Source of the DNA: Thecamonas trahens ATCC 50062
Taxonomy: Eukaryota; Apusozoa; Apusomonadida; Apusomonadidae
NCBI RefSeq assembly: GCF_000142905.1
Contig: NW_013657666.1
Span: 58,220-101,398, forward strand
DNA length: 43,179 nucleotides
Direction of reading: 5' to 3'
How positions within the stretch are numbered: the first letter of the stretch is position 1; each line of letters opens with the position of its first letter. Below are positions 31,401 through 43,146 of this stretch, piece after piece. Made by a program: the position numbers and the translations under genes. The notes beneath the pieces were generated by a model. That model saw only the letters and a list, made by a program, of their open reading frames with translations, was not told where the DNA came from and searched no databases.

Positions 31401-34400
31401 GACAGCCGACATGTGCGGGAAGACTGGCGGTCGAAAGTCGTTAGTGAAGTCTTGCATCGAGCTCGACGGCGACGACATCGACGCTGACGACTCGGAGCCA
31501 ACGACTGTCAACGACGGCGGGTCGCACATTTCCATCAGCGCGTCAGCCATGAACCGGCTCGACGTCCGACGCATACCCCGGCGCTTTGACGCCCGCTCTC
31601 GGCCCGCCGCAATTGACCGCCCACTTCCAGCGGGTGGGGGTGAGCCTCCGCGTGCCACAATGCTCGGGAGAACAGCCAGCCTGTCTTTCCCCATCGTGTC
31701 GATGGCGTGCCGTGACATGCTCGCCGGGCCCTGTGAGTGCTGGCTCGACTCGGTGCTTGACGACGAGTCTGAGCCGGCCGAGTACGGCCGAGCCTCTAGT
31801 GACGAGATCGAGTTGGACGCTGCGAGCTGGGCAATCCGCGACTGCGACCGCGATCGGGACCTTGACCGCGATCGTGACCTCGTCGCGTTGCCCGGAACCT
31901 CCAGAGTTGGCGACGACGCCTGTCTCTCGTCTGACGGCCTGGCCCGCGCAAGGTGTGCCCGAGCTCGGGCCTGGCGCTCTCGCACAGAGGTGGGAACAAG
32001 AGGCGACATCGGTGAAAGCGGCGGCGTTCCCGCAGACGTCGGTGTCGACGCCCGCCACTCTGGCAGCGATCCACTGGATGCCACCGACCGACTCAGCACT
32101 GTGGCCGCTGATGACGAGACCGACGATGGCGACGACGGCGAGAATGGCGACGACGGAGAAAGCGTCGAGCTTGGTGACGACAATGACTGCAGCGAGAATA
32201 GCGACGACGATGAAGACGACGATGATGACGATGCATTGGTCCGAGTCAGCGAGAGCTCAAGCAGACCGCGTGAGCCAGAGCCAAGCTGAGACCGGCTTGC
32301 AGCCTTGGAGCGCATCTTCCGCAGCCGCTTGGTCACGCTCGCAGAGGTAGCACGCCGGATTCGGGATGACCGCGAGCCGGCCGACGAGTCCGACATTCCC
32401 GATGCCACCGACAACTGCGATCGATGGCTCGTCATGGTCGGGACGACCGGAGACTGTGGCGAGGGCAAGACGTCTGACCAGTCGAGCGAGGCTACTGACG
32501 AGTTGGACATGACCGACCGCTGGCGTTTGTGGGTGGCCACCATCGGCGCATTGTCCACCGTTAATGTCAGTGAGAGATGCGGGAGTCCTGTCGGGCTTGG
32601 TGCGCTCTGACCCGGCACGTGAATGGCGGGTGCTGTTGCTGACAGTATCGACGTCGGCGAGCGCGGGCTGAGCAGCGCACCCTGTCCTGGGTCGGCGCCG
32701 TCAACAAGCACCGCCATGACTGCCCGCTTGTAGAGATCGACAAAAAAGTCGAGCGAGAACTGGTACATCGGGTTCAGCTGCCGCAGTGAGAGTACAATCG
32801 AGTAAAGCAGTGCGCCAAGTTTTGCCGCCGGATTGAAGAGCTCGTGGTTGGTGACAAGCGAGGTGTAGAGCTTGCGTGCGTCATCGAGCCCGCTCGAACT
32901 CGTCGCCAGCGTCGCCGCCGCCTCTGACACAGTGTTCAGCAGCTGATCGCTGTTGAGGACAGACTCTAGGTCGGCCGACGACACAGCGCGCAGCTCAGCG
33001 AGCGAGGCCTTGTCCAGCTTGGTCTCCTCGACCGCCAGCCGCGAGAGCACGTCGACAATCGACGACTCAAGCGCTGGCTGGACAACGCTCACAAGCTCGC
33101 CAAGCACAATTCGCTGCGTCGCCGCCGAGCTCGCGCTAAAATTGACAAGTGTGAGCCATGGCTCCAGGGCAGGCGTCACATCCACCTCGGCTGCAAGGAG
33201 AGTCACGTACACCTTGTGCAGCGGGGCGGTGAAGACCGGTCCGGTGAGCTCCTCCGGATTGAGCAGCCATGAGGTGATGCTCGTCTCATCGAGCTGTCGC
33301 TCGCCTTCCACTAGAACAACCAGCCGGACCCGGGGGTCCAGCTCAAGCTGTGCATCCTCACGTGAGATCTGAGACGGCAGCAGCGCTCCAGCACCATGGA
33401 TGCGCAGGTACGGCTCGAGTGCTACGGCGACCTTGCGCTGCCGCTCGCGGCGGGTGTCCCGCGGCGAGACAGTGACAAGCGCATACAAAGCATCGCTCTC
33501 GCACAGCACGTGCCGCACAGGAAGCTCGGAATCGTCAACAACGAGCTCGGTTAGCGCTGCGTTGAGCTCCAGCGCCCGCGCCCAAACCCTCCGCGACTCA
33601 TGCGAGTCCGAGTACATAGCCCGGAGCCAGCGCGCCGCAATGCCTTGTGGGTCGTGACACGCCACAATCGGCGTTGGTGCGTGGAGGACGACCATCGCGT
33701 TGGCCTGCGAGTTGGAGTCGGGCAAAAGGCCGCAATACTTCCACTGGGTGAGTGCAAAGGTAAACGGCGAGTAGAGCGCGGCAGGCATGCCGGCTACGCG
33801 TGGCCGAACAAAGATGTGCTTGCTGCGAACATCAACATCGGCCTCATCCGTTGGTAAATCCCCCGCACTCGTTTCCTCACTTCCATCGCTGGCGACGACG
33901 GCGATGAGCGCGCGCCGCTGCTGGACAGTGAGTGGCCCAAGCCACGCTGCCCAAAGCCCTGCCAAGAGTCCGTCGTCGAGCGACGCTGGCGCTCTGGAGC
34001 GAACTGCATCCCGCAGGCCAAGCCACTCGCCGGCGCGCTTCTTGAGAGCGGCAAGAAGGTTGGTGCCGCGAGCGGCAGCGGCCGACGTCTCATCGACAGC
34101 GTCGGCAACCGAATCGCAGGCCTCGTTCAGCTGGATGTAAGTGTCGCGGGCAGCATCGACGGCGGAAAACTCGTCCGCGAGTGCAAGCTGCCGCTCGACA
34201 ACTAGGTCAAGGTCGGCTTGGGTGTCCTTCATCGATTTTTGCAGCTTGAACAGCGCCACCGAAGAGACCGAGTACTGCTTGGCAGCACGGAGAACCGCAG
34301 CCAGCCAGTTGTGGAGAAGGCAGAGTGTCGGACTCGCTCCGTCTGGCAAGCTCTCTGGCAGCAGCTTGGCGAGCTGGCGCACTTTGGATAGCGGGATGCC

Positions 34401-37400
34401 CGTCGGATCGACGCCGTCAACGGCCGACTTGAGCCGATGCGTCTTGTGGAGAACGCCAAGCCCGCCGCGGGTACTGGGGCTCTTGCCAAGGAGGAGACCG
34501 ACGGCGGCAAGGGTACCGGCCCGGTCTCGGGCGTGCCGCCGTCAAGGTTGTGCAAGAGTGCGAGCGCCGACGCCGGCTCGTCACGAAGTGCCACCGAAGC
34601 GGTCTCGGCCGCCTGGATCTGCGCCGACAGAACAGCCTCCTCACGAGCCACTCTCGCCTGCGCCTCGACAAGCGAGTGCTGGAGCTGGCCGGCTTCGCGC
34701 GCAAGATGGCGCTCCGAACGCTGTGCCGATGCCTCGTGGACCAGCAGCTCTGACCGGGCTTTGGCAAGCTTGATCCGGGCTGTGCTGAGCTGGGCAAGAA
34801 GTGCCTGCTCGCGGGCCTCGAGCTCTTCGCGCTGCGCGTCGATAACCGGCAGCGCGTCGAGAACCGTATGCATGGTCTGGAGAAAGCCGGCATGTGAGCC
34901 GACCGCGGCGCGAATGTGGGAGCCAAGGCAGGCTACCAGCCGATGCACCATGCTGAGCGGGAGCGCGCCAGTCGCGGCGCGCGCGAGCGCACCCGTAGCA
35001 TGGGCAATGCCACATTTAGCGCCGGCTTGGACAAGCTCGTGGACCTTGCCCACCACGTGGGCGACGAGGGCATCGAACGATGCGCTCGGGAGACAAACGT
35101 CGCGGACCGGGCTGGGGAGCGAACTGTCGAGCCACTCGAGGTGTGGTACAATAAGATGCTCCACAAGTTGAGTGACCGAGACAGGTGCCACCCCCCGCGC
35201 GAGGGCGACAACGGTCGACGAGCCGACCAGTCCAGGATAGGCTGCCCCAAAGCCAGCAACCTGGCCAGGCTCGTCGTCGGCGACGGCGACAATCACCGTG
35301 ACTCGCGACCGGATGGTAGCAAAGAGCGCGGCGGTGAGCTCGTCGCGCGGCACGTCTTCGGGAATAGCGAGTGCCGTCGCAGCCGTCGTCACAAGGCCGC
35401 TCACCTCTTCCGCTGAGAAGAGGCCAGCCACGTTGCCGCCGCAAACAAGCGAGGTCATGGCATGAACCACGTCCGGAACGGCCAGCAGCGACGCGTCGAC
35501 AAACATGACTACACGTCGCATCTCAACAGCCGCTTCGGTGCACGCGTCCTTGAGCATGGCAAGAGTGTCGCGAAGATGTGCAGCTTCGCCGCCGACGGCG
35601 CTCCGAGGCAGGGCGTGGTAGAACGTCGCGCCCGAGAGAGCGGCGGCGGCACGCGCGGCGCTCGTCTTGCCGCTGCCTGACGCGCCAGTAAGAACAACAT
35701 GTGCGTTGTACGGTGCCGCGATGTGGTAGTGGAGCGCGAGAACGTTGGTCACAAACTCGGTAAACGCAACATGCGGGAGGCGATGGCCAGAGCACCGCGC
35801 GAGAACGTGTGCTACCACAGCGTGTGCAAGATCTAGGGAGCCCACCAAGACGTTGGCCGGGCGGAGGAGACGGCCTGAGTTTGCGAGTGCAGGTGGCGTG
35901 TGTGCATCAAAGGTGTGATGCAAGCGTGGCATCGGCAGTGAGTCGGCGGCGGCAGTCCAGGCAGGGGCCAACTTGGAGATGATGGGGGCGGAAGCGTCGG
36001 GCCCGGTCACGTCCCAGCGTAGGACGGCGGGCTCAACGTCGAGGAGTGCGTAGTAGGTACGCTGCTCGAGAGAGTGTATACGGGTACTGCCGAGCGAGAG
36101 TGTGCGCAGCATGTGTGCGTCGAGCGGGAGTGAGAGCTTGGGTGCATCAAAGTTGGCCCGCGCAGCTACCAGTAGGTGACGACGGAAGAGCTCGGGGTGG
36201 TTAGACGTAGGGTCGAGCTGGTCCCCAAAGCTCCGCTGCGCTGCGAGAATCCAGGTCTTGGCCAAAAGATCGGGTGTGGGTGCAGCGAGGGCCACTATGC
36301 GGAGAATACCGTTAGCAAGCGCCACCAGGCTTCGGAGATTGAAATTGTAGTGTGGGTGGACGTGGGCGGCATAGTGGAGCTCATTGCGGGTATAGTTGTA
36401 CACGTCGAGCGAAGCGGCGACTAGCGCAGGGATGCAGCTTTTGAGCGCGTTGAGATCGAGGGTCATGCCAAACGCAGCATCAAAGACCTGCGATAGGAGC
36501 GATGAGAGCGAGAGCATCTCGGGCTCGGCAAGCGCAATGGGCAAGAGGAGCGAAGCGAGCCGCGAGGAGGCACGAGTCGGCAGCTGGGCAGCGCCAATGA
36601 ACCTCGGCTGGGCCCACTTGCCGACGAGCGACCAGTTGCCAAGGAGGGTGTCAGAATCTGCAGAAGCCTCGTCGCGGACAGCGGGCCTGTGGAGCCCGCC
36701 AAGAATCAAGAGCTGGCGCAGCAGCTCGTGGCTGGCACACACGCCGGTGGTGCCTGGCACAGCTGCACCGAGGTCGTCGACAAACAGCAGTTGCGGCGGA
36801 GCGGTGGCAGCAAGCATCGGGGCGAGCGCATCGATGAGTTCAGCGCGCGTCATGTTGCGCAAAAGGCCAATTGAGTGACTGGAGTACGATGACGACGACA
36901 GGAGCCAGCGAGCGAGCGCGGACTTTCCGTTGCCCGACTCGGAGACAATGAGCGTGGGAATGGCGGCGGCAAGCGCGAGATTGGTGACCGTGGCGACCTT
37001 AATCGACTCGAGTGTGGGTACAAACGGGACGGTAAAGATGGACGACGCCTCGGGCGGAGGGATGGCAGCGAGGGAGAGGCCCTCAAGCGGCGCGAGCTCG
37101 CCGGAGCTGGCCTCGACAAAGTAGTCAAACAAGTTAGTCTGTGGCGAGAGGAGGAGAACGTCCTGGAGGCGGGCGTGGGCAATGAGCTCAAAGTCGTCGC
37201 AGGCTGGAGCAGGCAGGCCACCGCCGAGCGACCAGAGGTAGGCGTAAGCAAAGACAGATGCGACTAGTTGATCCGGGTGCGACTTGCGGCGGACCCGAGG
37301 CTGGATCGACTCGAGCGTGGCGCTAAAGAGCCGGAGCAAGTTGTCGAGCGCGGTCGGCCAGGGGAGGCACAAGCCAAGTTGGGTAGCGGCAACGTAGCCG

Positions 37401-40400
37401 GCCTCAAAGTGGCTAAGCGCGAGCTCGCGGGCGTGCTTGTCACATCCGGATGGGATCATGGCGGCTACGGCGTCAGCGGTGAGCGGAAGATCGATGGTGA
37501 CAATGGCTAGACGCGAGACAATGGCGGGTGAGGCATGCACAAGGTCGTGGGCTTCAAAGATAAGCCGCGTCTCCGGCGCAAGCTTAACGCGCTCGCCGGA
37601 AGGGAGGCAAGCGTTGGCGTTCTCGTCCATGATCGAGTTCATGGCCTCGGCCCACGAGACATCGACCGCACCGTCCAGAACTATCACAGGGCGAATAGGC
37701 TTCTCGCTCTGCTGCAGTGTCTTGAGGGCAGACGCCAGGGTGCCGGACGACCCGAGGAGAGCGTGTGGGCCAAGCGCGTGTGGGAAGAGCTTGACAACCG
37801 CGATAGCAAGGTCGGTGAGTGGCGGCGGGGCGCGAGTCGGGTTGGATCGGAGTGCAAGGTTGGTGAGGGCGGTGCAGAGCGCAGCAATGGCCGTCGACTT
37901 ACCCGAGGCCGGTCGCCCGACAACCACTACGCCGCGGTTGGCAGAGGCGAGCGTGTAGAGGTCGAGCGCGGCACGGGTAGTCGACGGGAGCGGAAGCGCG
38001 ACAAGACCGCGAAGCGCGGCCGAGAGTGCGGCTTTGACCTCAATGTAGTGGTGGGTGTTCTCGACGCGGACGGTGCTGAGCGAGCTGCCGGTGTCAAGAT
38101 GAGCACGGACGCGTGGAAACGCATCCGAGACTAGGAGGGCAAGAGTCGAGTCGCGGAGCGGCGCCGGGACGAGCGGGCCAAGCGTGGCGAGCGTCGCTTG
38201 GGTGATGCGATCCTCGACGTCAAGTGCGGCGTACGCGCCGAGTTTGCCAAAGCACGCAGCGAGTCGGGCTATGGCCACAAGGGTCCTCAGCGAGAACGCG
38301 TGCGTAGGTGCGGCAGTGAGTACGGCGCCGGCCGAGTCAAGAAGGCCAGTGAGCCTGCGAGCAAGGTCGCACGCCGGCTTGTCGTCGAGTCCGGCTCGAA
38401 CAAGCAGAAAGTGGGCGATGGCGACAGTGTCAGGCAGGGTGAGCGTGATCGGCCGGAGTTGTGAAAGAAGAGCATCGGGCAGTGGGCGCTCGTTCGCAAA
38501 CGGCGGGTCCATGGTGACGGCGATGGCGGCGGTCGGCGAGAGGCCCATCGAGACGCCGGAGAGAGTGATCGAGTCCGAGCCTCCGGCGAGGGCGCGAAAG
38601 ATGGTGGCAACGTGCTGCGAGAGGACCGAGAGGATGGGTAGGGCGAGGGCGTCAACTTCGTCGAGGCAGAGCAGTTGCCCGGAGAGAACAGTGCCAGAGA
38701 GGAGGCTGTGGACGGCGGCGTATGATGTGCTCGGTGAGCAGTTGAAAACCAGGGTAAAGACGCCGAGCATCTTACCGAGCTCCTTGACCGTTTCGGTCTT
38801 ACCGGTGGCGGCCGGGCCTGCGAGAGCGCCACCAGAAAAGGCACCGATGGCGAGGGCAAGGTTCTGGAGGGCGGCGACGGTGCGTGGGGTGCAAACGAGG
38901 CGCGGTGCGAGGCCAAGATACTCAAACTGGTACTCGAACGAGTGGACTGAAACGGCGAGGGTGAGCTTGCGAGCCTCGTAGTAGTGCCGGGGAAGCGAGA
39001 CCCACTCGTGGGCCCGAACCGAGGTGACGCCCGATGCGACCAGATCAGCCACTGTGTCTCGGTGGTAGAGCGTGAGCGTGACGAGGTTGGAGACGAGGAG
39101 GAGGATGCGTGGTGGCAGCGAAGCCGATGCCGCCGAGATGGCCAACGCGCGCAGGACCGATGTCAGCTGCGAATGAAGCTGGCCGAGGAGGGCAATGACG
39201 TGCTTGGAGGTGAGGAGCAACTCAACAGAGCGCACAAAGTGGACCGCGTAGCCGAGGGTGAGCATCGAGTCGGGTACGGCGCCGATGAGTGTAGCGCCGG
39301 CGACTGCGGGGAGGGCGAGCTTGCCTGCAGCATGCGGAAAGACTTGGACAAGCTCGGCTGATGGTGTTGGGAGCTCGGGCAAGACGGGTGACGAGGCAGT
39401 GAGAGCAGCAAGGACGGTGTCGAGGGCGTCGGTGAGGGTACTCTTGACGCCAGCGGTGACGGTGGCGAGCCACCGCTCGAGGCCACCACGGGCAAGTACG
39501 CGCGACGAAAGCGCAAACGACTCGGGTGGGCCTCCGTCTCGCAGCGTCGCCGAAGTGACGCCGACAATAGCAATCGGGGCGTCGGACGCTGCCGACGGCT
39601 CCGACGTCAGCGAGGCAATGCCAGCAAACATGAGCGGGAGGTAGGGCGCAATGGACTCGGGCGTGTCGACGTAGTCGATGAGGAGGTCAAGAAGAACCCG
39701 GCGCGAGAGGAAGCAAAAGCGCGGAAAGGCGCGGCGCTTGTTGGCGAGGTAGTCGTCGATGGCGGCCTTGGCGTCGTCGAGGTGACTAGCGGTGACCTGG
39801 AGTGAGGCGAGCGGGAGCGATGAGGGGACGAGAAGGGTGGACTTGGCCGCTAATCCATGGTTCATGGCACGGAACGAGGAATGTGCCTTTTGGACGGTGC
39901 GCAGGTGCTGCGGCAGCCGGCGCTGTACATCGTAGGCCTTAAAGATGGCAGCGAGGTCCATGAGAGTGGCCTGAACCGCAACAGCGAGGCGAAGAAAGGC
40001 CGCGAGGTGGTTGAGAGCTGCAGTGAGCGAGGTGGACATCTTGGCGAGCGCTCCGTACTCGGCATACTTGGAGGAAGAAAGAGCGGAGAGGGCGAGGCGG
40101 TCATCCTCGAGACTGTCGATGAGGGAAGAGACGGCTGGTCCCTCCAGGACCATGGTGTCGGTACCAAGGGCGGACGACGGCGGGGCGGGGACGAGGGGGA
40201 GCGCGCGGGCGAGCCACTCGGTACGAATGAGCGAGATCCGCGACTCGACGGTGTGCTCTTTGAGCGCGGCGTGGGCGAGGGAGTGCAGCTGTGGCATGAC
40301 GCTGCGGAGGCCGACATCGAGAAGGGCCCCAAGCGAGATGTTCGCTGGCTCGATGGGTAGAACGTCTGGTGATGGCGAGTGGAGGAGTGCGCGGAGTCGA

Positions 40401-43146
40401 ACCCAGTGGACGTAGCGGAACGAGGTGTGGAGAAAGGGGATGAGGAGCGGGAGGTGTGAGGCAAGAAAGTCGATGGTCGAGGCGAGGTACCCGAGAAGCT
40501 TGGTGGCGAGCAGAGCGTCTGGATGGGCGATCAGCTGACGGTGGCCACTCTTGAGCTGATCGAGCGTGGCCGAAAGATCCTTGGCGTTCAGCGACAGGAT
40601 CGGGGTGGCGAGCCAGGAGGCAGCGGCCGCCCGGGCGGCGGCGACGAGTTCCCAAAGCGAGGCAAGGCCTTCCAGTCGGGCAGAGAGCGGCGGGAGCGCG
40701 GAGCGGTCTGGCTGCGGCATGGCGAGGGCGGTCCAAGTGGCGTCCGAGGCGGCCAGCTCGTCGAGGAGCGGCTTCGCCGATGCATTGAAGGCGCCAAGCA
40801 GCGAGTCAAGCTCGTCGGCCGGCGTCGAGAGAACCCAAAGGCGCGGCTCGTTGGCAATGGCGGCAAAGAGCTTGTTCATGTTCTCGGCGAGGCGCTCATC
40901 AGCCGCGAGGAGGTCTGTGACATGGAGGGCGACGGTGTGCTCGAGGGCGGCGGCAGCGACGGTGACCTGTGAGACGAGCGACGCGTGGGCGTTGTGAATG
41001 TCAGCCGCAGTGCCCGTGACAGCAGGCGGCGTCGGGGCGGGAGGTGTGCGGCGAGAAGGGTGGTGAGGTTGAGAAGGGCGGTCCGAGCAGCGGCAAAGGT
41101 GGTAGGCAGTTGCTCTTGGGCGTGGGAGACGGCGGCGACCCAGGCGACAGCGGCGGTGACCGACGCTGGCTGGGTAGCCAGCGTGGTGATGGTCTGGGCG
41201 ACGGCAGAGAGGTAGGCCGAGGCGTGGGCATTGAGCAAGTCGAGGAGCTGGTCGTGAAAGGAGGCAAGCGCCTTGTCAAGCGCTGGTGCGAGGGACGCAC
41301 GGAGCTGTACGGCAGTGACAAGGAACGGGCCGATCGGGCGTGGGACTGCAAGTCGGTCGACGGCAGCGGCGAGGGCGCTGGCACGGACAAGCGACGAGGC
41401 GACGGTGGCGGTGCCTACCGGGGTGTCAAGAGCGGGTGCGTGGAGTGGAAGGGTGAGACCTGGTGAAGTGCTGACCGCCGTGGCCAGGGCTGAGAGCGAC
41501 GCAAGGTGTGCACGGACAGTGTCGACGTAAGCGGCGATGTGGGTGGCATAGCGGTCTTTGGCGGCGGTGAGCGGACCAAAGGCGTCGACGACAGTCGCGA
41601 GCGGCGAGGAGGACGCGCCACGGAAGCGACCAAAAACGGTGAGGACCGGGTCGGAGATGAGCGGGACAACAGGATCTCCGCAGGCAAAGACCGATGCCGG
41701 GAGAAGCGATGGCAGGGCGGCGAGGTAGTCAAGGAGTGGGCGGAGGAGAGGCGTGGTGGTGACATTGCCGGCGGCGTCGCTGGTGGCGTGGAGGACAAAG
41801 TACGGGGTTGGTGGGGCAGTCGGATGGACATCGGCCTCAAGGAGGGGTGGAAGCGCTGCGTGCGCGCGTGGAGACGGCGGCGCCAGAGGTGGATGGCCGT
41901 CAAAGTGAGCAAGCAGCGCGTGCGGGGAGCGCGACGCCGAGTTCTGGCCCACCAACGTAGCGAGTGCGTGGTGCGTCGAGCCTACGGCGGCGGTGAAGAG
42001 CGTGCCAAAGATGAGGTAGTCCGCGAGGCGGATAAAGGGCTCAAAGAGAAGGATGCGGCGGTTGATGTGGACCGACTCGATGGAAGTGCCAGGAACAAGC
42101 TCGCCATGTTCGTCGAGGTCGTACGGGGTCGAGTCGAGGACGAGCTGGGCGGCCGAGTGAACGATGGCGCGCCAGCCAAGATAGGACTCTGCAAACCGGC
42201 TTCGCATCACGGCAAAGCTCTCAGCAAGGCCGGCGAGATGATCCGGAACCGAGGCCAGGGTCGGAGGAAAGAGAAGAAGCGGGTTGGGTGCGTCAAAGTG
42301 GGTGTCGAGAAAGTCGACAAGGGCGGTGCGGAGAGCAAGCCGAGCGTCGTGGAGCGGTGGAACCGAGACAAAGAGCCTTCGAAAGAGATGCTCCTTCCGG
42401 AGGGCAAAGATGCGCGCGCGGATAGCGGTCCGCCAGCCGTCAAAGTACTTGCGAAGCTTAAAGGCGGCAAAGTAGTGCAACCGGCGCATGGCGTTGTAGT
42501 TGGCCAGATCTCGCTCGTACTCGGCGCGCGGAGTAAACTCAGAATACGACTCGCCGCGAAAGTGCGTGAGCCCTGCGTCTGAGAGAGTAAAGTACTCGCG
42601 CGACGGTGGCGGGAGGCGTGTGGGGCGCAACTCGTAGAACGATGGCAGCAGCGGGTTGGCATACACCAGGATCTGGATCGGCGGATGCGACGTCGGCAGC
42701 GCCGGCATGACCGCCTTCCCAGCACCGCTTGCGGCACTTTCTTTCCGCTGCGGAGAAGCATGGACGGAGGCATGCTCCGCTACTTTGCCACTTTTCGAAG
42801 AACGATCGCGATGCGGCGAGCGGAGTCGGTGCGATGCGTCGGGCGCTCTCGAGTCTCTCCGTCTCGCCAGCGATCGATTGAGCAGCGGTGATGGCAGCGG
42901 CAGCGGCAGTGGAGAGTGGCGAGGGAGCGATGTCGGCGAGCGAAAGGGCGAGTGTACAGGCGAGGGTGAGGGCGAGGGAGAGGGCGAGGGCGAGGGTGAG
43001 CGGAGAGGAGGGAGTCTTGGATGTGGCGAGCGGTTGGCGCCCGCGCGAGCTGGAGGGGATGAGGGGGATGGGGATGGGGAAGGCTGCATGCGGCGTGGAG
43101 GTTGTCTGCGGGGTGGAGGGGTGGAGTATAGGGAGCGGCGGTGCAT
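28435..43146 (-). CDS. Axonemal-type dynein heavy chain (about 4,900 aa, three apparent frameshifts)
   Basis: The start is the ATG at 43146 (MHRRSLYSTPPP) and the stop is TAA 28435-28437. Four open stretches in three frames form one dynein, broken at about 41034, 34461 and 30219, each like one missing base. Correcting all three gives about 4,904 residues. A Ser/Pro N terminus leads into YFTLSDAGLTHF and FDGWRTAIRAR, the tail pattern of single-headed inner-arm dyneins. Then come the linker, AAA1-AAA4 with P-loops, a coiled-coil stalk, AAA5 with a GLLPDSNSQANA motif, a Ser/Arg-rich insertion (30785-32715), AAA6 and the C-terminal domain (WVVLVHLEF...WW, then ILWIRP, EWQLFGVRVVVC). Walker A lysines are intact in AAA1-AAA4. 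It should be a microtubule motor of the flagellum; without the insertion it has a normal length of about 4,260 residues. The subfamily is tentative. Confidence 0.88.
30219..30221 (-). other. Apparent frameshift 3 in dynein (CCC on plus strand)
   Basis: SPTVPMLVMAGRG in one frame continues as VDVSTRVADVAAE in the next. The join matches the dynein segment before the LGQGQ-like motif (here LGGE). One missing G on the coding strand explains it. Confidence 0.75.
30785..32715 (-). other. Ser/Arg-rich insertion between dynein AAA5 and AAA6
   Basis: About 640 residues of low-complexity, Ser/Pro/Ala-rich sequence separate DLYKRAV (end of AAA5) from VVYEVYC (start of AAA6). It includes a poly-Ser run, an RS-dipeptide stretch (TRSRSRSRSRSRSQSR, around 31850), SPSSP clusters and basic patches (KRLRKMRSK, SKRRGMRR). 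The frame is open throughout, so it is not an obvious intron. It looks disordered and phosphorylatable. Confidence 0.75.
32715..34300 (-). other. Dynein AAA5 region
   Basis: After the second stalk coiled coil comes QWKYCGLLPDSNSQANAMVV, matching the AAA5 GLPxDxxSxENA motif, then CHDPQGIAARWL, matching DPQxQAxxW. The region ends with LNPMYQFSLDFFVDLYKRAV. Confidence 0.8.
34300..34890 (-). other. Dynein stalk and shortened microtubule-binding tip
   Basis: CC1 (about 34590-34890) has EELEAREQALLAQLSTARIK and long helical heptads. The tip lies between ALALLHNL (about 34550) and LCLLHNWLAAVLRAAKQY (about 34300). About 72 residues separate them, where around 125 would be usual. The intervening sequence is Pro/Gly-rich. 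CC2 begins with SSVALFKLQKSMKDTQADLD. Confidence 0.6.
34461..34463 (-). other. Apparent frameshift 2 in dynein (CCC on plus strand)
   Basis: RAPVPAAG in one frame continues as LGVLHKTHRLKSAVDGVD and then LCLLHNWL in the next. One missing G on the coding strand restores continuity in the stalk tip. Confidence 0.75.
35480..35700 (-). other. Dynein AAA4 nucleotide site
   Basis: Walker A LTGASGSGKTSAARAA (about 35660-35690), Walker B VVMFVDASLL (about 35490-35510) and GNVAGLFSAEEV, matching the AAA4 GExPNLF-E pattern. Confidence 0.85.
36770..36945 (-). other. Dynein AAA3 nucleotide site
   Basis: Walker A VSESGNGKSALARWL (about 36914-36944) and Walker B LLFVDDLGAAVPGTTG followed by ELLRQLL, matching AAA3. 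Confidence 0.85.
37650..37920 (-). other. Dynein AAA2 nucleotide site
   Basis: Walker A VVGRPASGKSTAIAAL (about 37888-37920) and IVLDGAVDVSWAEAMNSIMD (about 37651-37684), the AAA2 signature. Confidence 0.88.
38640..38820 (-). other. Dynein AAA1 main ATPase site
   Basis: Walker A GPAATGKTETVKELG (about 38790-38819) and Walker B LLCLDEVDAL (about 38650-38675). Acid residues and P-loop lysine are present. The canonical FDEFNR is changed to LDEVDA. The later motif TMDPPFANERPLPDALLSQLRP fits the AAA1 pattern. Confidence 0.88.
38900..42700 (-). other. Dynein tail and linker
   Basis: It begins with FTLSDAGLTHF and NAMRRLHYFAAFKLRKYFDGW, typical of inner-arm tails. It continues through long helical segments to the linker ahead of AAA1. 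A frame break lies within it at about 41034-41037. Sequence conservation is low, so boundaries are approximate. Confidence 0.6.
41034..41037 (-). other. Apparent frameshift 1 in dynein (GGGG on plus strand)
   Basis: LLNLTTLLAAHLPP in one frame continues as PTPPAVTGTAADIHNAHAS and then ENMNKLFAAIANEPR in the next. One missing C in the coding-strand run CCCC explains it. Confidence 0.75.
42940..43010. repeat. GAGGGC-type hexamer repeats encoding Ser-Pro
   Basis: About nine imperfect GAGGGC/GAGGGT units on the plus strand encode SPSPSPSPSPSP in the dynein N terminus. This disordered region precedes the recognised tail. Confidence 0.85.

Noticed and set aside
30886-32289. 467-residue plus-strand open frame opposite the dynein Ser/Arg insertion
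   Set aside because: It is the complement of a biased Ser/Arg-rich coding sequence in GC-rich DNA, is acidic low-complexity and shows no domain.
41506-42582. 358-residue plus-strand open frame opposite the dynein tail
   Set aside because: Charged low-complexity shadow of the dynein coding strand; no family features.
28435-43146. Four separate minus-strand genes instead of one dynein
   Set aside because: The fragments carry consecutive dynein segments in the right order, and motifs continue directly across each break.
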